Of a stretch of 64,000 bases of DNA, positions 24,740 to 37,365 are shown one piece after another; the stretch's first letter is position 1, and every line of letters begins with the position of its first letter. The position numbers and the translations under genes are program-made. Below the pieces are notes generated by a model. That model was not told where the DNA came from. It saw nothing but the letters and a program-made list of their open reading frames with translations, and did not search any database. Source of the stretch: Morinoia aosen (taxonomy: Eukaryota > Arthropoda > Malacostraca > Amphipoda > Talitridae); the NCBI GenBank assembly GCA_030386875.1, contig CM059573.1, forward strand, positions 28,499,891-28,563,890, given 5' to 3'.

Positions 24740-27700
24740 CCTAGCAATGTTGATTAACGCCATTTAAGTTTACCTTCTGCGGTCTGAGTAAAAATTTTGT
24801 CTGTTGATATCATACTGGTGTATCATGACCTTAAAACTGCCTGCACATACGTGAAACAGGAATAGATTATTTTCCGTAGCTTAGAAGTTATATCGCCATT
24901 ACATGGTTTACAGTTGAGCTCCTATTGCCCTATGTCTTTGAGTCACATGACAATTATCACATCGTACAGTAATCATGAACGCTCTTTGATGAACTGATCA
25001 GCTAAGAAAGCAGCGGTCAAGAGTATCCGTTGTACAACGGCGGTAGCTCGATCTAGTCTTAAGAGTCTAGCTTGTGAACTCCTTCAAGCAGGATCTGCAA
25101 TCTAAATTCCCTTGTTGTAGTGGTGAAACGTAATGTAAAACTTTTTAATTATTTTTGGACCAAGGAACCTGTAGCCCAACATTTCCTCATTTTAATAATG
25201 GAGCCAATGACTAAGAATTCCGTATTGTAAGGGTGGAGCGTGAGGCTCAGCATTTCCACATGGTAATCGTAGTCAGTGAATCAGCGCAACCTGAGTGTAA
25301 ATGTGATATCTGTACTAGTGCGGTCTGGCCTTACCGTTTGAATAATGTGTGTGATGCGACGATGTAAAAGTTGAACATGCTGTCTTTGTAATGACCGAAC
25401 ACACAGACAAAGATAGTCGTAATGAGGTGGTGGCACATACGCCTGCTGTACACATGCATGCAGCGGGGGTAAGGTTATCTTGATGTGCTGTTATGGAACG
25501 AGGCACATGCAGCAGCATGGTACATTTCACGGTCTCACTTATTTATATTCTTTTGGAATTTAAAGCATAACGCTATGGATGTGATAGACTTTCATGCTTC
25601 GGAGCAATGGTGTAGTTTACTCTACGTGAAAGAGTCAATTGAATTTAAAGTAGCAGAAAAAATAAAAAAAATTAAATAGTAGACAAACTAAAAAGGGCCT
25701 GCTAAAATTAAAATTAGTATTTCAAAAGGAATATAACATTTCAGCTTCCTCGATTTCAGCGTTATTGCAAATTAGACATGAAGAGTTGTACAGTCAGTAA
25801 ATTGCTACCTGTGAAAACTAAGCGATAGATTGAAAATTATTGTCTCGTAAAAGTGACGAAGAATTGCGATCCACATTGATTCACTTATACAGGGAAAACG
25901 TATCTACTACTCCAATCGTCGATAAGGCGACTTATCAGCAAAGGCCGATAGGCTGATTCATGGCATCTATCACACAGTACAGCAGATCTGTGGTGCAATG
26001 GTCTGCCAAGCGTGGAGTCGGAGCTTCACGTTTGTGCATGAGGCGGCCATGGTGGAGGTACAATATAACCTGCAGATGCCGCGCCGAGCAGCCTGATAAA
26101 TATTGGACTGGTGGCATTCTCCCGAGCAGATCAAGCGGTTGTGCTTGAGGCTTCTACAAAGTTGGTTCTCAAGCAGATTTTCAAATGATGACGGGAGTGG
26201 TTGCTCCCTAGAAGTGTGAGGGGTTTTACACAGAATTTATATTTGGGATTGCTTGTGGAGTACATCGTTTATATTCACTGTTTTTGTACAGTCAAAGTAC
26301 ATACCAAAGCAAAAAGACTCAAGGCTCGGATCCTTTCTACAAGACAAGCTGACACATCAACCAAAGTTCAAGCATGCTTTTCATGTCTCAAAACGCCATT
26401 AGTTCTCTCAAATTCATACGATTCGAAAGGGCTTGTGAATGGAAGTGTGTAAATCACTAAGACGAGCTATTTGGCTACTTCATTACTGAATGCATTCAAT
26501 ACCAGGAACGTTTGTTCTACGAAATCCATTTAAAATAAATCTTCGTCGTGCATGTCTGACATTAGCAGTTTAACTGTTATTCCCAGCAGCGGACGAATGT
26601 CTTCAACGCAGCATCCCATGATATCACCTTATAGCTATGCATAAAACCACCTGTGCTTTAGTTCTCTGGGAATGAGAAAATGACGGCTTCCATGTATGGG
26701 ATATTACTGAAGTTCTTAATTGGAAATTTTCATTCTTTGTCTACGTACTTTCTTACTTTTGTGTTTTGAAATATTCCGATTAAGCAGTTGGTAGAAGTAT
26801 TGTCAAGCCTGAGTATTATAGGTCGATACCACCACACACGAACACACACCTCATGTACACAACGGTTGCAAACGCTGTTTGCGACTCAATATATTCAATA
26901 CTCAGGTTTTGTTAATTTGGAAATTCCTTTACTCTTAAGTGGAAATCTTACCAGCTAGTTTCTCCACAGGTACTGATAGAATAATTTTTGCCATAGAGTT
27001 TGTATTTTTTGCTTTAGATTTTGTGACATTTCTTTATCAATTTCTTGATGCTTGTAGTGTTGGACTACAAGCTTGCCTTTGGCAATAAATTTAACTTTCC
27101 AGACGATTGAACGGAATCTAGCAAATCGATAAAACCTCAGTCACTAACGTAAGCAAAAATTTTTACAATGGAATGGGTAATTTATGTTTAACACATTGGT
27201 TGCGTATTTGTACATATGTGTACCACTAGGTAAGTTGCTCATTTGCGTGCCAGTATCTATGAATAGCATTTCAATTATTTCCCTACCTTTATTTAAATTT
27301 GAATTTGGAATACAAGTTAAAATGTTATCGTGCTGTTATATTGTTCCCGTTTTTTACAAAGAATAAAAAAGTAATAAAACAGTTAAGATGGCTTTTCCAG
27401 ACCAGCTTCTATCCTATAACTACAGGTTGGGCATAACTTTGGGCAAGACAATTCCGACGGATTCTTAACCAAACCGACCGTAGCAACCGCCCAAACGCAG
27501 TTAATGTGGAAGTTATGTTGTTTTTCTTTGCTCAAGTTAATTAAACAGCTGCTGATGAATGACTTGAATGCCCTCACAGCTGAGCCAACTGGTGAAGTTA
27601 ACTTTCCAAGGTCGACATCTACACACTACGTAACCCTGATACACATTAAAATACGCTTGAAAAGACTTGTGTTCAGCAATAAGCTAAACGAGACTAGCAT

Positions 27701-29160
27701 TGCCGTCATACTGGTACGATAACTGTGTATGAGTGAATCGTGCTGGCTTAATATTGCTATGGTGCTATAGATGCCACACACATGCCATGCTCCATCTCCC
27801 GCCATCGATTGTGGTGCTAGAAGTAACTCTGATGTATATCTTTCCATGATAATTAGCGGAGTGCTGCTCTTACGTCTGCATATATTCTTTGCAAACTAAG
27901 GAATTATGCCTCGAGTTACTTGTTATAGTTATTGTTAAGTTATCGTAATTTCTTCCGCCTTGCAAAATCTGATGTCGACGGCTACTCACAGCGGTTGTGT
28001 TTTTATCAACAGACTGTTCACGAGACAATGGTTTCACAGCCAAGCTACTTGTCACCATACTATGTGGTGCTGTGGAGGTTAATTGTTAATTTTTGATGTG
28101 TTTGGATGGAATATTATGCTATGCGCGACATAGTGCAGTATCTACAGTATGGAATCCTAGAAGTGGTAGGAGTGAAGAAGTGCTGAGAACGCAAAAAATG
28201 GCGATTTTCGAAGACACCACTAGCACAGTCTCGCCGTTGAATTTGCGACACAATGTGAACCTGAACTACTCACAGGCTAGGTAGCCTCTTGACTTTGAGT
28301 TCTCATTACAGAAACGAAAATACCGCGCTCTCGATGTCGATGTTTGAGAAACCATCATAAAGATGAGGGGACAGAGGCTGCGTATAAACGACAGTGTGAT
28401 GGTATACTGAGGGTGGAATTCATAATATACGGCAACAGTATCGATTGACGTCATGCATTGCTTGAGGAATTAGTAAAGTTCGAATGAACAAGAAATTTTC
28501 GCTGGTAAATTGGCCAAATGATCGGCTGCTGAAGTACAGGAGAGCGCAACATGAACACAGACTCAAAAATGCAGCACTTATACAGTTGCATCTTCGATTT
28601 GCTGTGCAGAAATGGTAGAATCCTGTCGCAGTGTCCACGGTAGTAGATGCAGCATGCCATTGTGGTCACACGAGCATCTCGTCAAGATCTGCTCGTGCAA
28701 GTCAACCCCCGTCGCTGAGGTGACCCTCACTGTGATGGCTGGGGGTGGTTCTGTCTGATGTTCTTTCTGATTTTCGGTCTGATGTTCTGTCTGAAGCTCT
28801 TCCGTCACTACAGGAACTCTCGTTGCTGCTAATTCTGAATCTGAAATATGTGGATCAAGATTTAAAAATTGTAAAGTATGACCAAAACAGAATGCCAGAG
28901 CATTTTTATTAAAAATGGTAAGTTTGGTAGTAACATTCAGAGTGCGATTTTCGTGAAAATAATGAGTTGTACAGAAACTTATTGTGAGATGTATATTGCA
29001 CTTGTTACCTCACGTGTCTGTGAGGACAGATCACCGCTTGCGAGCGGAAGAAACGCGAGATGCGCCAGGGTTTTACAACCACTGTAAAATTTTACTATTC
29101 TTAACAGAGCAGAGGATCAAGAGGATTAAATTCCCTGTTCATTCAAGTTGGTGCATTTTG
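24740..29160. other. Intergenic, no gene recognised
   Basis: Mostly AT-rich. A GC-richer patch at 25950-26160 has no B box or coding homology. A phrase CTTCTATCCTATAA near 27408 recurs at the borders of the 29.7- and 33.3-kb repeats. Confidence 0.45.
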
Positions 29161-29167
29161 AGGGTAA

Positions 29168-29173
29168 TTTATT
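29168..29173 (-). promoter_or_regulatory. Candidate polyadenylation signal of the LGR gene
   Basis: AATAAA on the minus strand about 280 bases after the receptor stop codon. It is the first perfect hexamer I see downstream. The real 3' end would need transcript evidence. Confidence 0.35.
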
Positions 29174-29369
29174 GAACAGAAACTTCCAATCCGCTCAAGC
29201 ACTGCACGTTTGTCCAAAATATATGTACCGTAACAGACGTGAATACACCATCAACTTGAGTAACATTGGGTTATATTTCGTCTACAATAAAAAAGTTAAT
29301 TGAATTTAGCTCAATGTGGGGATTACCTCTTTGCTCGGCAGTCCCGTGGGTCATACAGATACTTTTTAA

Positions 29370-29462
29370 CAATTCACTACTCGAAGATAATTCATTATTT
29401 GAAGACAATTCATTACTCCACGACAATCCAACGTTTCACAATAATACCCTACTTCAGGACAC
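29370..29462. repeat. 18-bp degenerate tandem repeat in the presumptive 3' UTR
   Basis: Five consecutive 18-base units of the pattern ATTCAYTACTCGAAGACA (plus strand) with increasing divergence. They abut and slightly overlap the receptor stop codon on the minus strand. On the plus strand the units give a six-residue repeat (compare LLEDNS, LFEDNS), but no gene is supported there. Confidence 0.6.
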
Positions 29463-29668
29463 ACGAGAAGCCTCACCCAGGGTTGCGTCGAGAGACACTT
29501 CAGGCGAGCGCCTGATGTACGGAGTGCTCGCGCTGCGCAGCCCGGCCACCCCGGCGTACAGCTGGCCGGCCCGCGCCCTGAACTTGGGCGTGGTGAAGGT
29601 GTACAGGAATGGGTTCAGGGCCGAGTTGATGGGCAAGAGCAGCACCACCACGTATGAGTACAGCACCG
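29454..29668 (-). CDS. LGR exon F: TM7, C-terminal tail and stop
   Basis: 215-bp terminal coding exon with acceptor TTTGAGCAG|CGGTGCTG. It encodes VLYSYVVVLLLPINSALNPF (TM7 with the NPxxY-type NPFLY), LYTFTTPKFRARAGQLYAG and a short Ser/Thr/Arg-containing tail ending EASRVS, then TGA at 29454-29456. The acceptor is a NAGNAG pair (GAGCAG); using the upstream AG would insert one Ala. The tail of about 45 residues after TM7 is short for a GPCR. Base composition is strongly GC-rich compared with its surroundings. Confidence 0.92.
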
Positions 29669-32600
29669 CTGCTCAAATGGAACATTATTAATTACAATGG
29701 TGGCATAGCATTATTCTCCCATTTTCTGAAATGGTGATGAAACCAATGTTGACAATTTTACAATAGATCAATTTCTATCCTATAAATTTTGATTGTTTAC
29801 GAAGAAGTTTACTTTCACTTCAAAAAAATTTCGTTGCGATAAACTGTTAGCGTTCTAATCTACCGAAAGCCTTAACACGTTTGCTCTGAAAAGACATACC
29901 GGTGGTCACTGGGGGGATTTTCAGGGGAGGAGATGTGATAACTGTTTATTGCTCAATGACCTACTGTGCTTCTGGAACAAAAAATGAGCAAAACATAACG
30001 AGGATGATGTATGTTTTATGGTAGCAACTGCTCTATGGTGCGAGAAAATAGCATGGGTCCTGAAACATGGTTGAAAATTGCGTCTGCTTGTTGGTGCACC
30101 GTAGAAGTATTATGTCGATAGCTAGTTTCACATACATGAAACTTATGCATAGTTTATTTTTTAAATATGCAAAACTCGTTTCAATTATCAACACGCGACA
30201 ATAAAATTAAATATTCTCCATCTGTCTGGTCAAACTTCTTTGAATCAATTTAGTGCATAATTTGGATAAGTTCATAGTATTAAATAAAAGTGAACACATA
30301 AAAAAATTAGGTTACCGTAGAAGGCTCAGAAGTAACTTAATTTATTCGGGCCTACAATAGTTTTATTTCAGCTCGTCTAGTGTGGTAGATTTAAGTAATG
30401 AATCTACTGAAGCATCGCATCTGGCAAATATACTAACGTTGTTCACGAGTGACCGCTTAACCCTCCATCCACATCGTTTGACTTCTATGATGCACTGCCA
30501 ACTGCCGCAACTTGTATCATATACTCCATGGTGTCGGTTAATGCTAAATTCTCGCCAAGCATGTAAACCACAGAAACTGGACTCATTATTGAAAACTATA
30601 AATAACATTGAGAACAGTGGCTGTGATTGACAACATTGTGCACCGGAAAAATCCTCGAATTGAGTCACATTAAAATCCACTGCTTTTACAGACGGAGGCA
30701 GTACTTAATTTTCTATTCAAGAGGAAAAATTAGTCACGGGGGCGGCATGATTATCGTATTCAAAGGTGTAGTCAGAATTTAATAACAATATTCTTCACTC
30801 AATTTCATATTATGCTATTCGTTTACTGTCACGTGATGACATACATACATACATATACCGGGCTTATCCTCCCTATGGGAGGGTAGCCGACAGAAGGCCA
30901 CAATCACCACACTTAGTCATTAGGAGGCGAGAGAGGCAGCACTGGCCGCACCTGAACTGCCAGGATCAGCAGCAGCCCAGCACAACCACCTTCCACAGTC
31001 AGGCCCGACAGCCACAGCTGGTTTACCCCGACCGCTTCATTGAGTGCAGCCCCTCCCAGCGCACATGACAGGTCAACCCCATCACACGCGGCCAGCTTCC
31101 AGTAACGCGTCAAAAATAAAATTACCTCCTTTTACACTGCCCCCACTCACTTCTGTCCGCAGCCATCCCTCGCGCCACGTCCACAGTCAGACCCCTCTCA
31201 TACAAAGCACGTCGCACCCCATCCATCCAACTCATCCGTGGTCTACCTCGCGCTCGAAGACCACTCACTTCCGACATATATATCTTTTTTACCAGCCGCT
31301 CAACATTCATTCTTTCAATATGCCCAAACCATCCAAGCACTCTTTCATCCACTCGCCTGCTCAACTTTTTGATAACACCTGTCTGCCCCCTAACCAACTC
31401 ATTCCTGATCCTATCTCTTCTAGTTACTCCTTACATGCTCCTCAAACACTTCATCTCAAACACATCCAACTTCCTCCTCTCAGCTGCTCTCAACCCCCAG
31501 GACTCTGCTCCATACAACAAAACTGGCACAATCAAACTTTCATACAGTCCCCTCTTAACATTCATACTCAAACTCCTGCATTCAAAAACTTTCCTCATTG
31601 CACCCAATGTCTGTCTTACAACCTTCACTCACTCGATGCTTCACTTCTACTTCCATACTATCCTTAACAGTCACATCCGACCCGAGGTACCTAAAATGCT
31701 CCACCTCCTCTAAAACTTCCCCATTCAACCTCACATCCAAAGTTCCAAACACTCCACCTCTTGAACATCTCATCACCTTACTTTTATTCACATTTACCCT
31801 CAATTTCCGCCTTTCGCACACTCTACCAAACTCTGTAACCAGTCTCCTCAGTTTTTCCTCTGAATCAGCCACAAACGCTGTATCATCTGCAAACAACAGC
31901 TGACACACTTCCCAATACATACCATTTCGTCCCACCAACTGCGCACCTTTTCCCAACACTCTGGCATTCACTTCTCTCACCACACCATCCATAAACAAAT
32001 TAAACAACCACGGCGACATCACACATCCCTGTCTCACACCTGTCACAACTGGGAACCATTCACTCACCTCATTCCCTACTCTCACACATGCTCTGCTATC
32101 AATGTAGAAACTCTTGATCGCATTCAACAGTCTCCCACCCACTCCATACAAACTTACCACTTGCCATAGAGCCTCGCGATCCACTCTGTCATACGCCTTC
32201 TCTAGATCCATAAATGCCCAATATACATCCTTTCCCTTTAATAAGTATTTTTCATTCACCTGCCTCACAGCAAACATTTGATCCACATAACCTCTACCAC
32301 ACCTAAAACCACACTGTTCTTCAGCAAGCACACGATCCGTCAACACTCTCACTCTTCCAATTAACACTCTTCTATACAGCTTCCCAACGACACTCCGTAG
32401 ACTTATACCCCTAGAATTACTGCACTCATACCTGTCACCTTTCCCCTTGTACAACGGAACTACGCACGCGCTACTCCAATCAACCGGCACTTTACTAGCC
32501 TCGAAACACACATTTAATCAACGCACCAACCATTCTATAACCACATTTCCTCCTTTCTTTAGACATTCAACCGTGCAGCCATCCAAACCTGGAGCTTTCC

Positions 32601-35600
32601 CATTTTTCATTTCATCCAACGCACATCTCACCTCTGCACTTCTTATTCGACTTCTATTCACTTCACCAAACACAGGCATTCTAACATCACTTCCAACAGC
32701 TACTACTCTCGCAATCCTATCATCCCTCACGTTCAGCAGTTCCTCAAAATACTCCGCCCATCTCTTTCTCACATCACAACTCTCCACTAGCAGCCTACCA
32801 TTTGTATCCTTCACTCTTGCCTCATTCTCCACCTGACCCTTCCTAATTCTCTTCACTTCCTTCCAGAAAACCTTCCTTCTCTCCATGAAATCCCCTCCCA
32901 ACTTCCTCCCTCATTCCTCATCCGCCGCCCTCTTCGCTCTCCTTACCATTCTTTGTACCTCTTTCTTCCTCTCCTTACACTCTTCAAAATTTTGCTGGTT
33001 GCCTCGTTGCAACCACCTTTCGAACGCCCCCCGCTTTCTTTTCACAGCCGCTCCTACTTCTCCGTTCCACCATTCACTCCCCTTTCTAATCCCCCCTCCA
33101 GCCTTCCTTACCCCACACACTTCCCTTGCACACTTCCCTTACCCCTTACCCCACAACGTGATGACACACGCCAAGAAAAGAGAAACACAAAACATAGGGT
33201 TTTAAAATACAGGGCAATTTTATTCTCCTGCGTTGTCCACAAATTGCCTGAGTAACTCCTATTTGCTGGAATGATGATGAAACCTAAGTTAGCAATTATA
33301 GACCAACTTCTATCTTATAAATTTTAATCGTTCACTCTCACTTAGGCAAAAAAGTTTACTCTCACTTAGGCAAAAAAGTTTATTCTCATTTAGGCAAAAA
33401 AGTTTACTCCCACTTAGGTAAAAAAGTTTACTCTCATTTAGGCAAAAAAAAGTTTACTCTCACTTAGGCAAAAAAGTTTACTCTCATTTAGGCAAAAAAA
33501 AGTTTACTCTCACTTAGGCAAAAAAGTTTACTCTCACTTAGGCAAAAAAGTTTGCTTTCATTTAGGCAAAAAAGTTTACTCTCACTTAGGCAAAAAAGTT
33601 TACTCTCATTTAGGCAAAAAAGTTTACCCTCATTTAGGCAAAAAAGTTTACTCTCACTTAGGCAAAAAAGTTTACTCTCACTTAGGCAAAAAAGTTTACT
33701 CTCACTTAGGCAAAAAAGTTTACTCTCACTTAGGCAAAAAAGTTTACTCTCACTTAGGCAAAAAAGTTTACTCTCATTTAGGCAAAAAGTTTACTCCCAC
33801 TTAGGCAAAAAAGTTTACTCTCACTTAGGCAAAAAAGTTTACTCTCATTTAGGCAAAAAAGTCTACTCTCCCTTAAGCAAAAAAATTCGTCACGATATGT
33901 TAGCCTCCAGATCAAGCGAAAGTTTACACGTTTTTTGCGAAGGGACCCACCGGTGGTCACTGAGGGAATTTTCATAATGTACTGACCAATCTGAAGCCAC
34001 TAACTCAATTTTTATACATACTTAATGAAAGTTTAATAAAGGCAAGATCCAGTTAATTGCAACAATTTTCAAAATGGGTTACTAGAATTGACTTTAAATT
34101 TGAATTGGATATTGAACTTCAATTTAACCCATCGCCAGGAAACGTGTTGAACTGAGCTCCTGTCCCCTAAGAACACTACCTACGAACTCAATCAGACACT
34201 TCAGACACTTCTATTTGGAATGTAAATTGAGTAAAATATTTTCGAGGTAGAACTTAAAAACAGTGATGTTAACTACAGTACTCATGCTATTTAATTCGAA
34301 TGGCATGCTCTGTTTACGGACAATTAATGAGCAAGTCACCGTCCTCCACTACTGTAACTTGACCATCTACGCAGAAAGCAATACGTCAAGATAGCAGCAG
34401 ACGATTAGATATGATCCTCAAGGTCAGTAATTTGTAGGAGATACTGCATCTATACCTTCCTACGTCTAGTACCAAATTAGAACTTGAATTGAAATTACAT
34501 AAGTACGGTTAAACCTTTGTACTCACCCTAATGAAAATTTTCGAGTATTTAATCTATGGAGAGGACAAGCGACGAAAAAATGTAACCGTGACGAACAGCA
34601 ATGAAAAAATTGAACTAGTTTTGAGTAATAAAAGCGCAGGCATTATTAATTTAGGACTATAATAAGAAATAGACGTTCCAGGTAATCAATATAATCTAAC
34701 TGATCTTTGTGATAAACTATTTTGCATAAGAGGTTAAAATAGTTTAAATTGTGATTTTATTGAATATTTTGACGACGCCTCTGAAACAGTCAAATGCTTT
34801 ACGAGCTAAATATCTGAAAAAATCAAACTGAGATACCTCTGCGACTGCCAGTGAGACAGCAAGTTGGTCGTGACTAGGGCACCGCTCGAACTTTTTAGTG
34901 GCTGACCCAACTGAGTGCTTTTGGTGCTCGGTTTGCTTACCTAAACGCAAAACCATCGAAAATGCACAGAACTCCGCGAAGTGGCCTACAATGTCTCTCG
35001 TTAGACTTCTTGAACAATCTCTTCATGTGCGTTGATTGTGTTAGAAATCTAAACAGTGAATATCTTTCTTGTTATCTGATTATTGAGAGCAAGACATGTT
35101 ACTCAAGACAAGAGGAAGTACCGTGGATGTTCGTCTAATCTAAAGCATTTTTGATCATATTTTTGAAGAAAAACACATATATTGAAAAAATTCCGGTTAT
35201 ATATAACCAAACTTAGAAGCAATAAATAACTTGTGCGCGTGTTGGATCTTAGGAAAATAATGACATTCGAGTTTACATTAAATTCAATCATTTTTCCAGT
35301 AAATAACTTTATTAGAAATGCATACATGATTTGAGGCATATTTTTTTTATTACTGAAGTGTTTTCATTTTTAAATGCACAAAAGTTTCACAATGTGAAGT
35401 TAAATAGGAAGAGTCTAAATGAGAATTTGCATTGATCTCACAAGATTTTTGTGCTAGAGTTGTTCGTGTTTCTCTAAGTTCTTAGAATTTTTGTGTTCAA
35501 AAGTATGTATTTAACCTTCATGAAGTTAAATAACAAATTGCGATGGGCAGGGCAGTTGTATTGCTTCTTCCTCTCAACAGCAGCACACTTGAGAAGCGGT

Positions 35601-37330
35601 TTTTGAGACAGCAATGTGAAATTTTACATCAAAATTAGTACAATGTAAAATCGCAATTGGAGCATGAAGAAAGCCGCATCTTAAAACTGACCGCTTTTTG
35701 GCTTCCCAAGATAAACTTTTTTTTTTTAAGTTGACTGATTTCTTGTTCACTGAGGAAAATGTCAGGATAAATAGCACCGCGTTCTTACATTTTCATCAGG
35801 AGGTTGAACGGAGTGTAGTACAATGACTGAAAGATAGCTGAAAACTCGGGCATTACATTCGTTTATGATGTATGTAGGGAGCACATTTACAGACTAAGGT
35901 AAATTGGCGCAGCGAAAACATCAAGACCAATGTAAGCGATATCAGCGAAAATAATCAGCTACAAAAATGACTAGCGAGCGTATGAGAGCGACGGTGTGAC
36001 TGATAAACTTCTATTTTGATTGAACATGTTTCTGAAGAGGTTCTGCCTCTTTTTCTGTTTTCCGTTGATTTGTGAGCCTGGGAAAGTTATAGGTTTTATT
36101 TACCGAATTTGGACGCACAACAAGCAAAAGGCAAGAAACTGGAACCGTTGTCGTAACGTTGAATGAAATAACTCATGGGAAACACCGTAGATGAAGGCAG
36201 CTCATGTGAATTTTTTGATAACCGTAAGAAGTAATTGCAAATGAAAGCTTCGGGAGAGGAAAATTTTGAAGCTGTGTTTGTTCAAATGATATTTTTAGAG
36301 TTAAGTGGCGTGGATCACTGCAGTTAGTTGATGTATCCATAACGTTTTAACGTACTCTAAAGTTGTTCTTTCGATACCATCTCGCGCCTCGCATGTTTGT
36401 CAACGTATACGAGAGATTATACTCTTGTTGATGAGTTTCCAATTGAAGTTGAGTGCAAATAAGAAGAGAAAACTTGTGTTTTATCGTCATATTAATATAG
36501 TTCAATGACTGAGAAGTTCTATTCGTTTTCCATGTTTGGGGTCTTTCGAAGTGAATTGAGAACTTATGCATTTACAAAAACCTTTTCGATGCGCCAGATG
36601 ACCAACGGGAAATAAATTTTCACAGCCAAAAAATTCCTATTTAAATAAATTAGCCGGTTCATTTTATATTGATGGCAAAATGAACAACAGTTGGAGGCGA
36701 CTCACGAGGAATGTCGAGACTGGTGAGGGCGAGCACCTTGATGACGATGATGGGAGTCCAGCAGAGGCAGTCCGTGAAGACGATGAAGAAGAACCTGAGG
36801 ATGAACTCCTGGTCGTCGAGAGCGAGCGGCGTGCAGGCGCGGGTGGCCCTGATGTTGCTCAGCATGGCGGAGTAGCTCAGGGCGATCACCATCACGCTGG
36901 GTGTTCAGAAAAATCCATCTTTTCAAGAAATTAAGTTAAACTATGCATGCTTATTCAACTGCACCTAAGACTACGACTATCATCGCATTGTAGTGAATCA
37001 ATAAGTACGAATGTTGGCTTAATGATAAAGTTTTTCCTCGTGACGTAGATTATTATCGACGCGTGTAACTCTGTGCGGTTACTAAAAAGTACGGGGATTT
37101 TTCACGGGCGTCGTCACAACGTCAGGTGAGCTTACGAGCATAATCTACTCTAGCTTACGGTACAAAAATATGTAAAAAATTTGTGAGGAAATCTACTGCA
37201 GCTGTTCACCGTGAGAGAAACAGTACTTAGCGAGACCAACATTTGAGAATCATAATTTTCCTGCAGCTGCTGTAAGAGTGTAGGAGTCCACATACGACGG
37301 TGATGGATGGCGCCACGTAAGAGCTCCACA

Positions 37331-37365
<35 letters not shown>

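Noticed and set aside
25950-26160. GC-richer patch with TGGTGCAATGGTC, considered as a tRNA-derived SINE
   Set aside because: No B box and no similarity to the two SINE copies.
31044-31667. Long plus-strand open frame (207 codons)
   Set aside because: It is the antisense of the LINE reverse transcriptase; composition is Ser/Pro/Leu/His-rich with no domain.
33552-33977. 141-codon open frame of repeated SLLSLRQK
   Set aside because: Produced by the 24-bp minisatellite; the period is a multiple of three, so it stays open without selection.
36680-36934. 84-codon acidic plus-strand frame
   Set aside because: Antisense of receptor exon E.
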